The translations under genes and the position numbers were made by a program. 64,000 nt of DNA from contig JABIBA010000013.1 of NCBI GenBank assembly GCA_018652955.1, positions 290,253 to 354,252 of the forward strand. The letters run 5' to 3'. The notes beneath the pieces were generated by a model. It did not search any database. It saw nothing but the letters and a program-made list of their open reading frames with translations, and was not told where the DNA came from. This stretch comes from Candidatus Peribacter sp. (GTDB lineage: Bacteria; Patescibacteriota; Gracilibacteria; Peribacterales; Peribacteraceae). How positions within the stretch are numbered: the stretch's first letter is position 1; each line of letters begins with the position of its first letter. Shown piece after piece: positions 36,232 to 42,752 of this stretch.

Positions 36232-36893
36232 AAACTCTCGGCGTCCTTGGCGGCATGGGCCCTTCTGCTTCGCTTGATTTCTACAGTCAGATGATTGATT
36301 TAAGTGGTAAGGCGAATAACGAAGGCTACCCGCATATTCTACTCAGCAATCTCCCTGTACCTGATTACATTTCTGATCGTTCTCGAGAAGAGGAGGCAGT
36401 GCTGATGGTAGAAGAAGAGTCGCGTAAGTTAGAGCTTGCCGGTGCAGATTTTCTTGTGATGACCTGCAATACCATGCATCTACATCTGCCACGCTTTCGT
36501 GAAGCGGTATCTATTCCGTTTCTTTCGATGATCGACCTAGTATGTGATGCAGTAGATGTATCTTGCATCGGAGTTCTCGGTTCACCAACGACGATCGAGA
36601 CCAACCTCTATCAAGATCCTCTTGCTCGCAGGGGAGTTACAACACTTGTTCCAGAAGCAGAGGATCAAAATCTGCTTACACAGGTCATCTTTCGGATAAT
36701 TACAGGAGAGGCAGGTGACGCAGATCGCGCTACCGTTCTTTCGATCTGTGATCATCTGGTATCCAAAGGAGCGGAGTCGATAGTACTTGGATGTACGGAA
36801 CTTCCGGTACTTCTTAGGGAAGTGGAAACTTCAGTGCCGTTTATTAGAAGTACAGACATTCTCGCAAAAGAATCCTGGAGGCTTTGCTCTTGA
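36228..36893 (+). CDS. Aspartate/glutamate/hydantoin racemase superfamily enzyme
   Basis: Product of 221 aa. The N-terminal GVLGGMGPSASLDFY, the first catalytic Cys in VMTCNTMHLH (Cys80) and the second in IVLGCTELPVLL (Cys189) are the complete two-cysteine racemase site. The family includes broad-specificity amino-acid racemases (YgeA type), aspartate racemase and hydantoin racemase; the substrate cannot be read from sequence. Its position behind a Trp attenuator raises the possibility that Trp or a Trp derivative is the substrate, but this is speculation. Translationally coupled to the preceding gene. It has the only Trp residue in the four-protein operon, near its C-terminus. Confidence 0.9.
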   Translation: MKTLGVLGGMGPSASLDFYSQMIDLSGKANNEGYPHILLSNLPVPDYISDRSREEEAVLMVEEESRKLELAGADFLVMTCNTMHLHLPRFREAVSIPFLSMIDLVCDAVDVSCIGVLGSPTTIETNLYQDPLARRGVTTLVPEAEDQNLLTQVIFRIITGEAGDADRATVLSICDHLVSKGAESIVLGCTELPVLLREVETSVPFIRSTDILAKESWRLCS

Positions 36894-36990
36894 GCACAGC
36901 CGTCTGTGGACTTTTGTCAGTAGCCGGGTTTGCTCTTGTTGAGTCAGACCATTTTGTTGCAGATCTTTTACACCATCGAAAGGAAGAATT

Positions 36991-37638
36991 ATGAACTTTG
37001 AGTTCCCCACAATGTTGAATGTGTTTCTTGGTACTCAAGAGGGCAATTTTCGTCGCCTTCTCAGCAATAAGAATGCCAATGCACTATTTGAAACTTCAGA
37101 AGAAAGGAGCGCACCGTATTGTATGGTACGTCAGTACCTCAAGATGACGAATGACAAAGGTTTTTGTCCGTTTACTAAAATGCTTGAGCTTGTTAACGCA
37201 TACTTCATTCAGATCATTAACACACTCCCAACAGAGTACGAGCTGTATGCCATAGCACAATATCAAGAAGAGATGACAGAACGCCTTGTTCAATTGCATG
37301 ATTTGAAGGAGATGATGTCTATTCCACCTATTACAACAGTAGTGGCCTTTGCTCATCCAGAGGCGCGCAAAAGATCATTCTTAGAGCTGTTGGAAAAGGT
37401 GCGAATAAACATTCGTACTTCAATGATCCCGCGAAAGCGCGCAGTTGCCATTGCGCATCCTGAGCATCCGCTTGGTGGTAATGCTCACGGTACTGACAAA
37501 AGCGAAAGAAAGGATGAACCACTCTTTATATCCCCAATTCCTCTTATGGATATGCGATATTTGCATCCTATGGATAGGAAATTTGGATACGAAGGATATG
37601 ATTTATTTCTTTTCAATCAGCTTTATCCTCCTCGATAG
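36991..37638 (+). CDS. Protein of unknown function in the Trp-attenuated cluster
   Basis: Product of 215 aa, soluble, with no Trp. A Cys-containing motif DKGFCPFTKMLELVNAYF (about residues 57-74) is reminiscent of the VCPF motif in DUF6875-type proteins found near natural-product genes; I offer this as a weak resemblance only. Two HPEH/HPEA motifs (FAHPEARKR about 124 and IAHPEHPLGG about 153) could bind a metal or phosphate. A proper Shine-Dalgarno (AAAGGAAG) precedes the ATG, unlike most genes in the window. It follows the racemase by 97 bases containing a weak CACAG/CTGTG hairpin. Confidence 0.75.
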   Translation: MNFEFPTMLNVFLGTQEGNFRRLLSNKNANALFETSEERSAPYCMVRQYLKMTNDKGFCPFTKMLELVNAYFIQIINTLPTEYELYAIAQYQEEMTERLVQLHDLKEMMSIPPITTVVAFAHPEARKRSFLELLEKVRINIRTSMIPRKRAVAIAHPEHPLGGNAHGTDKSERKDEPLFISPIPLMDMRYLHPMDRKFGYEGYDLFLFNQLYPPR

Positions 37639-37679
37639 GAGGATACTTTTTCTTTCCGATATGTTTCGGAAAGGTTTTC
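37625..37679 (+). terminator. Tandem terminator-like hairpins between operon genes
   Basis: Hairpin 1: ATCCTCC 37625-37631 with GGAGGAT 37638-37644 and a T-run at 37647-37651; it overlaps the stop codon. Hairpin 2: CTTTCCGA 37652-37659 with TCGGAAAG 37666-37673, followed by GTTTTC. The two would reduce or regulate readthrough into the cupin-like gene. Confidence 0.75.
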
Positions 37680-37684
37680 TGACT

Positions 37685-37707
37685 GTTCGTTTTATGAAAG
37701 GACGAAC
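37685..37707 (+). promoter_or_regulatory. Hairpin presenting the ribosome binding site of the cupin-like gene
   Basis: GTTCGT (37685-37690) pairs with ACGAAC (37702-37707). The AAAGG part of the Shine-Dalgarno lies in the 11-base loop, and the ATG follows 2 bases after the stem. Confidence 0.5.
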
Positions 37708-37709
37708 CA

Positions 37710-38264
37710 ATGAGTGTTATTGATTTTCTGAGGGATGCTCAACGTAAGGTATCCCGCCTTCCTTCTAATAAGAAGGACTTAGGTCTGAACCCCGTGTTTA
37801 ATAGCGAGGTTCAGGAGCTTGATGGCTTCCGAGTTGGGTTTATGTTACCACTTCTTTTTGACTCTCTATGCAAAAAGTATGGTCTCGATCCCGATTCTTC
37901 GGAAGCGATCTTGATGCAGGCAGATTGTCACACAACACCGCATGTTCATGCGGTGGGAAAAAGTGTCTTTTTGCCACTTGGAATCCAGGATGGATTCACG
38001 GAAGGGGGCGGTACCTATATGGGACCGTATACTCCTGGTAATAGTCGTTTCGATCTTGCATTCGAACCCGCTACGCCAGGGACTCCCTTTTCCATTGATC
38101 CAGGAGTGATCCATTTTTTCACTCCCGGCAGTGGATCAAGATTATCTGCTCTTGCCTTTGTTTCTCCTAGAATTAGAAAGGATGACGGTAATTTCGACAT
38201 TACCCATTTCAGCCAAGCTACTATCAGTTCTGATAGTAGTACGGCTACCATCGAAGTGGTGTAA
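37710..38264 (+). CDS. Cupin-like protein
   Basis: Product of 184 aa. The central motif CHTTPHVHAVGKSVFLPLG (about residues 73-91) followed by PFSIDPGVIHFFTPG (about 130-144) fits the two conserved cupin motifs, with three His that could bind a metal. Such single-domain cupins act as isomerases, dioxygenases or binding proteins; nothing identifies the substrate. No Trp residue. It has a Shine-Dalgarno in a hairpin loop and is preceded by two terminator-like hairpins, so its expression may be set separately from the three upstream genes. It ends the cluster before a strong terminator. Confidence 0.75.
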   Translation: MSVIDFLRDAQRKVSRLPSNKKDLGLNPVFNSEVQELDGFRVGFMLPLLFDSLCKKYGLDPDSSEAILMQADCHTTPHVHAVGKSVFLPLGIQDGFTEGGGTYMGPYTPGNSRFDLAFEPATPGTPFSIDPGVIHFFTPGSGSRLSALAFVSPRIRKDDGNFDITHFSQATISSDSSTATIEVV

Positions 38265-38290
38265 TAATTCTCTGCAACAAAACTCTTATG

Positions 38291-38329
38291 GCCCTGGACT
38301 CACGAATTTTCGTGAGAAAGGGGCTTTTT
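38291..38329 (+). terminator. Terminator of the Trp-attenuated operon
   Basis: Outer stem GCCC / GGGC and inner 8-base stem CTCACGAA / TTCGTGAG, followed by TTTTT. Confidence 0.85.
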
Positions 38330-38346
38330 AAATACCAATTAATGGG

Positions 38347-38500
38347 TATACTACGTCCAGATCTTTCCTTCCACCGCCGCTTTTACCCCTTGCTGGGTTT
38401 ACGTAAGAACCCTCTAAATAGAGGTTTGCTATGTGAATCCACATCAGTAAAGGATAAGCGTTGGAGGAAAGAGATTTTATCTCTCTTTCTATTTATTATT
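38347..38500 (+). promoter_or_regulatory. Structured leader of pnp
   Basis: TATACT (38347-38352) is the probable -10. The leader of about 140 bases contains CCTCTAAATAGAGG and a GAAAGAGAT...ATCTC-type hairpin just before the ATG at 38501. Structured leaders cleaved by RNase III underlie pnp autoregulation in E. coli; the same may happen here (inference). Confidence 0.5.
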
Positions 38501-40732
38501 ATGTTTGGAAACAAGAAAGGAGGCGATACAGCTATCGCCCCTAATAAGGAATACACCGTAGATGTCGGTGGTCAAAAGCTCGTCTTCAAGACGGGAATGC
38601 TTGCAGCACAAGCAAACGCAACGGTTATCGCCCAATTGGGTGACACTGTTTGTATGAGTAACTGTACGACTAGCCGTAGCGCTCGTCCTGGAGTTTCTTT
38701 CTTACCTCTTCAGGTTGTATACCAGGAGAAGTTTTACGCTGCCGGTAAGGTAGCAGGTTCTCGCTTCCGTAAGCGTGAAGGTCGTCCGGCAGATCTTTTC
38801 GTGCTTACAGCACGTATTATCGACCGTGGTCTTCGCCCTATGTTTGCAAAGACTATCCATAACGATATCCAAGTATTCTGTACCGTTCTTAGTTACGACT
38901 TTATCTCTGAGCACGATATGCTTTCTGCAAACGCTGCATCTCTTGCAGTAGCCCTTAGTGACTGTCCTGCAGATGGACCTGTTGGAACAGTACGTGTTGG
39001 TCTCCTCGATGGAAGTCTTGTACTCAACCCAACACACGAAGACCGTACAAAATGTGAGTTGGATATGGTTGTTACTGCTACGCAAGATCGTGTGATCATG
39101 ATCGATGCTGCAGCGAATCAAGTTCCAGAAGAAAAGATGCTTGAAGCTATTCAGTTTGGTCAGGAGGCAGCGCAAAAGATTGCAAAAGCATTCGCAGACA
39201 TCCAGAAAGAAATTGGTTCTGAGAAGTGGGAAGCACCAGCTGCTTTCGAGCACCCTGAGGCTCTCGAAGTTCTTAAGGCAAGTGCACTTCCAGAAATCAA
39301 TAAGGCAATCCTTAGTCCTATGGATAAGCTAGCACGTCGTGCGTTCTTTGGTGAACTTGCAGACGGAGCTGCGGCAGTCCTTGAAGAGAAGTATGGATCT
39401 GCAGACGATAACGAAGAGCTTACAGAACTCTATGCAAATGCAGGTGACATGATGAACAAAGTGGTAACCGGAGAGGTTCGTCGACTTGTTCTTGAAGAAG
39501 GAAAGCGTATGAGTGGACGTACTCCAGACGAGATCCGTCCTGTTGGATGTATGGTTGATATTCTTCCTGCTCGTGTTCACGGGTCTGCTCTCTTCCAGAG
39601 AGGAGAAACACAGGGGCTTACAACATGTACTCTTGGTTCACCTGGAGACAAGCTTCTTACAGAAGGAATGATGGGAGAAAAGGAAGACCGATACTTCCAC
39701 CACTACAACTTCCCACCGTTCTCTGTTGGAGAAACTTCTAACCGTCTCTTCACGGGTAACCGTGAAATCGGACACGGATACTTGGCACAAAAGGCTTTGG
39801 AGCCTGTGCTTCCATCTGAAGAAGTATTCCCTTACACCATTCGAACAGTTACAGAGATCCTCGAAAGTAACGGATCATCTTCTATGGCTGCTACATGTGG
39901 TTCAACACTTTCATTGATGGCTGCAGGAGTACCTATTAGCTCACCTGTTTCTGGTATTGCTATGGGACTTATGTCAGATCCTTCTGGTAAGTTTGTAGTT
40001 CTTTCAGATCTTCAAGACGAAGAAGACTTTGGAGGAGATATGGACTTTAAGGTAACAGGAACAGCTGCAGGAGTTACTGCTATCCAAATGGATATCAAAG
40101 TAAAAGGACTTCCAGATGATGTCTTTAAAGAGGCACTAGAGAAAGCCAAGATCGGACGTGCATCTATCCTTGCAGACATGCTTAGCGCTATTCCTGAGGT
40201 ACGTTCAGACCTCAGTAAGTACGCTCCACGTATCGAAACTATTAATATCGATCCAGATGATATCCGCCTTGTTATTGGTAAGGGTGGAGAGACTATCCAA
40301 GGAATCACCAAAGAGTTTGGTGTAGATATCGATATCGAAGATAGCGGAATGGTCTTCGTAACTGCTCCTGATGGAGAGTCTATGGAGAAGGCATCTGCTC
40401 GTATTCAAAACATCGTTGCTAAGCCTGAGGTCGGTACAACTTACGATTGTAAGATTGTACGTGTTATCGATGGTATTGGTGGAATCGCTGAGTTCCTTGG
40501 AGGCAAAGACGGTATGATTCATATCTCTGAACTTGCATGGACTCGCACAGAAAACGTTGAAGATGTCATCAAGGTTGGTGATGAAGTCAAAGCTCTCTGT
40601 GTTGAATACAACAAGATGGACGGAAAGACTCGTCTTTCACTCAAGCAGCTTACAGACAAGCCAGAAGGCTACGTCGAAAGAGCTCCTCGTCCTCGTTCAG
40701 GTGGAGACCGAAGAGGTCCACCACGACGATAA
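38501..40732 (+). CDS. pnp: Polynucleotide phosphorylase
   Basis: Product of 743 aa, a trimeric 3'-5' phosphorolytic RNase. Two RNase PH domains (GAMLAQ-like region near residue 30; MSGRTPDEIRPV about 330; AATCGSTLSLMAAGVPI about 465) flank the alpha-helical domain. They are followed by a KH domain (RLVIGKGGETIQGITKEFG) and an S1 domain (YDCKIVRVIDGIGGIAEFLG). The C-terminal tail is basic (PRPRSGGDRRGPPRR). The ATG at 38501 matches the family start; the in-frame start at 38288 lies within the upstream terminator. Monocistronic with its own terminator. Confidence 0.95.
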   Translation: MFGNKKGGDTAIAPNKEYTVDVGGQKLVFKTGMLAAQANATVIAQLGDTVCMSNCTTSRSARPGVSFLPLQVVYQEKFYAAGKVAGSRFRKREGRPADLFVLTARIIDRGLRPMFAKTIHNDIQVFCTVLSYDFISEHDMLSANAASLAVALSDCPADGPVGTVRVGLLDGSLVLNPTHEDRTKCELDMVVTATQDRVIMIDAAANQVPEEKMLEAIQFGQEAAQKIAKAFADIQKEIGSEKWEAPAAFEHPEALEVLKASALPEINKAILSPMDKLARRAFFGELADGAAAVLEEKYGSADDNEELTELYANAGDMMNKVVTGEVRRLVLEEGKRMSGRTPDEIRPVGCMVDILPARVHGSALFQRGETQGLTTCTLGSPGDKLLTEGMMGEKEDRYFHHYNFPPFSVGETSNRLFTGNREIGHGYLAQKALEPVLPSEEVFPYTIRTVTEILESNGSSSMAATCGSTLSLMAAGVPISSPVSGIAMGLMSDPSGKFVVLSDLQDEEDFGGDMDFKVTGTAAGVTAIQMDIKVKGLPDDVFKEALEKAKIGRASILADMLSAIPEVRSDLSKYAPRIETINIDPDDIRLVIGKGGETIQGITKEFGVDIDIEDSGMVFVTAPDGESMEKASARIQNIVAKPEVGTTYDCKIVRVIDGIGGIAEFLGGKDGMIHISELAWTRTENVEDVIKVGDEVKALCVEYNKMDGKTRLSLKQLTDKPEGYVERAPRPRSGGDRRGPPRR

Positions 40733-40754
40733 ATAGTAGATAAGACTAAAAAGG

Positions 40755-40782
40755 CGGCGCCCACATGGGTGCCGTTTTTTTT
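40755..40782 (+). terminator. Terminator of pnp
   Basis: CGGCGCCC / GGGTGCCG with loop ACAT and eight T. The T-run reaches the stop codon of the convergent channel gene. Confidence 0.9.
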
Positions 40783-41656
40783 AGGAAATAGTCTTTAAGA
40801 TCTTGAGGTGCATGCGCTCCTTCATTTGAATGATATCTTCAAATGCTTCGTGTGCTTCGTATGGGCTGCGCTCTTTCCAGAGTGGTGTAATATCTGACAC
40901 GATAGCTACAACCTCTTTTACCTCTTTTATGACGTCTTCTCTGCCTACCCAGTCGATATTATGTGCACTGAGCGAATCGAACATTTGGTTTACACGGTGC
41001 AACGTTCGGTGCACTGCTTCTAGAAGAAGCTGTTCACGTTTTTCGTCGAGGTTGTAGTGGTGAATTTCATTTTCGTAGAAGTCAGGGATCTCCTCGAGAA
41101 GAGTTTGTAGCTGCCTAAAGGCGATGATCATATTCTCCCAGTGTTCTGCATCAACTTTTCCGTGTTCATCAACTTGGCGCACGATGTGATCGAGGTCTTT
41201 TCGAGCGATGTACATTCCTTCGCGGGTGTTGTGGAAGACATCTTCAAACGTAAGACGGTGTACTTCTGTAAGTGTCATTTCCTGTTGGTGCGATACAAGT
41301 TTTGTCACGAAAATAGCAAACACGAGGAGCGCTGAGATACTCTGGATACTCGCAAGTGCCTTAGAGAAACCTACAGGTGTTATATCTCCGTATCCTGTAG
41401 AAGTTGCAGTGATGATGCTGTAGTACAGAGCGTTCGCAAACCGCATGAGAGGATCTGTAATGTTCGCTAGATCTGTTGGTGCATGAGTAATCCCTCCTTC
41501 CATATAACTAAGCCCCCAATATGCAGTAGCAAATACAACTGCCATTGCAGACCAGATCATAAAGAGCGTTGTATATGAGAGGCCTGTAAGCAGCTCAATG
41601 ATAATAAATGCTCTAGGAGTCTTGTTGCCGTTAGGTGGTGGTACTCGTGGGCTCAT
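40781..41656 (-). CDS. Two-TM potassium channel with cytoplasmic helical domain
   Basis: Product of 291 aa. Membrane helix 1 at about residues 28-50, pore helix and selectivity filter TGYGD at residues 87-91, and helix 2 at about 100-122: a KcsA-like Ion_trans_2 pore. The 165-residue C-terminal region is helical and charged with no RCK/TrkA_N nucleotide motif, so gating is probably not by the usual RCK ligands. A TATACT box ends 7 bases before the ATG. Confidence 0.88.
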   Translation of the reverse strand: MSPRVPPPNGNKTPRAFIIIELLTGLSYTTLFMIWSAMAVVFATAYWGLSYMEGGITHAPTDLANITDPLMRFANALYYSIITATSTGYGDITPVGFSKALASIQSISALLVFAIFVTKLVSHQQEMTLTEVHRLTFEDVFHNTREGMYIARKDLDHIVRQVDEHGKVDAEHWENMIIAFRQLQTLLEEIPDFYENEIHHYNLDEKREQLLLEAVHRTLHRVNQMFDSLSAHNIDWVGREDVIKEVKEVVAIVSDITPLWKERSPYEAHEAFEDIIQMKERMHLKILKTIS

Positions 41657-41677
41657 GGAGAAAAGTATAGCGTATGG

Positions 41678-41923
41678 TTACACAGTTTTTCTGAAGGGGT
41701 TTTTACCAGTAACTGTTGCCTGAACACCTTTGGCTACGAGGAACACTCCTCCAATCAAAAATGCAGTACTGGCAATTGTTCCAATAACAGCAGGTGCCAC
41801 AGCGCCTATCGTTGTTGCCTCTGCAGCAGCCCCTGCAATAGGGACAGATGCCTTTAATGTGCTCAGCTCTGCAGCTGTAGACATACCTTCTGCGCCTGCG
41901 CCTAATGTTTCTATTGGTGTCAT
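41678..41923 (-). CDS. Small hydrophobic protein with basic tail
   Basis: Product of 81 aa. Ala/Gly/Thr-rich, with a membrane-compatible segment at about residues 38-65 and a basic end (GKNPFRKTV). The ATG at 41923 is chosen over 41944 because TTGCTC-17-TATAAT ends 12 bases before it. It resembles the neighbouring 72-aa protein in layout (hydrophobic Gly/Ala core, short basic tail). No family is recognised. Confidence 0.65.
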   Translation of the reverse strand: MTPIETLGAGAEGMSTAAELSTLKASVPIAGAAAEATTIGAVAPAVIGTIASTAFLIGGVFLVAKGVQATVTGKNPFRKTV

Positions 41924-41935
41924 ATTTACTCTTAT

Positions 41936-41964
41936 ATTATACAATAAATAGCAAATTTGAGCAA
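41936..41964 (-). promoter_or_regulatory. Promoter of the small hydrophobic protein gene
   Basis: Minus strand TTGCTC (41959-41964), 17 bases, TATAAT (41936-41941), 12 bases to the ATG. Confidence 0.7.
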
Positions 41965-41980
41965 TATGCCAATACTCTCT

Positions 41981-42199
41981 CTAATTGGTGCTTTTCCCAC
42001 CAAAAATCTTACGTATACCAGCTCCAATAGCATAGATACCTACTCCTATAACTGCTGTAGCACCAAGGATATAGGCAACTGAGTGCCCTGCAATTTCTGT
42101 ACCAAGTACTGCTTTTATCCCTGCCCCAAACTCTGTGGCAAGTGTAGGAACAGTTGCAGAAGAACCCATAACCTCTGGAGATAGTGCGAGTGCTTCCAT
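41981..42199 (-). CDS. Small hydrophobic protein with basic tail
   Basis: Product of 72 aa. One membrane segment (AYILGATAVIGVGIYAIGAG, about residues 42-61) ends in IRKIFGGKSTN. It follows the 133-aa gene by 4 bases, so the two are co-transcribed. No family is recognised. Layout matches the product of the 41678-41923 gene. Confidence 0.65.
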   Translation of the reverse strand: MEALALSPEVMGSSATVPTLATEFGAGIKAVLGTEIAGHSVAYILGATAVIGVGIYAIGAGIRKIFGGKSTN

Positions 42200-42203
42200 A
42201 AAT

Positions 42204-42605
42204 CTAGGCTGCGATATCGTAGTTTCTGATGATCTTTGTATCTTTTCCAGTCAGTGCGTCCGTTGCATCTTTTCCTAGTCCACCAAAGGCACCGAATACT
42301 GCATCTCCAGCTGCTCGGACTACTTTTCCTTGATTGAGAGAGTCCACAGTATCACCAACTCCAGCAAAAGTGGCGTGAAGCATATGACGTCTTTTTTGTA
42401 TATCTACAGGTGCATTAGGGGAGAGGACTGCACGAGGACCTTGATCAGAAAGAAACTCCCATGCATTGAGAGGTACTTCTACAAGTGGTCCACCTAAGCG
42501 GTCTTGCTTGAGTGTTTCGCCAGCTGCTTGTAATCGGTTTGGCATAACAACCATAGTATACATATTTCGCATTTTTTGTCCTCTATTTATCACAAGTACT
42601 TGCAT
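42204..42605 (-). CDS. Protein of unknown function, start uncertain
   Basis: Up to 133 aa. The body is soluble, with a Gly-rich segment (AGDAVFGAFGGLGKDATDALTG) near the C-terminus. Several in-frame ATG codons exist. The one at 42572 has GAGGAC 5-6 bases upstream, while one at about 42545 lies 9 bases after a TATACT, so the true start is undecided. First gene of a two-gene unit with the 72-aa protein. No family is recognised. Confidence 0.55.
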   Translation of the reverse strand: MQVLVINRGQKMRNMYTMVVMPNRLQAAGETLKQDRLGGPLVEVPLNAWEFLSDQGPRAVLSPNAPVDIQKRRHMLHATFAGVGDTVDSLNQGKVVRAAGDAVFGAFGGLGKDATDALTGKDTKIIRNYDIAA

Positions 42606-42704
42606 TGATTAAGGCAGATGTGTAATCTCTCTCGGCTCCGAAATACTGCGAGCATTCGTTCTTTTCATCACTTGAAACCGCCACTACCGGCGGTTTTTTT
42701 AATT
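42600..42704 (+). ncRNA. Candidate small RNA or valS leader with its own promoter and terminator
   Basis: TTGCAT (42600-42605), 17 bases, TAATCT (42623-42628) predicts a start near 42635. A strong terminator ACCGCC / GGCGGT with a 6-base loop and seven T lies at about 42679-42704. No plus-strand gene precedes it, so the terminator must serve a short transcript of about 70 bases starting here, or antisense RNA from the three small minus-strand genes. A CTCG/CGAG hairpin precedes the terminator. No T-box sequence is seen. Confidence 0.45.
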
Positions 42705-42752
42705 CGTGAGTGAAAACCTGCGGTTTCCTCGTTATCTTGCTACAATTTGCGC

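Noticed and set aside
42600..42752. T-box riboswitch upstream of valS
   Set aside because: The region is too short for stem I plus antiterminator, and no T-box consensus is visible; only a simple hairpin and a terminator are seen.
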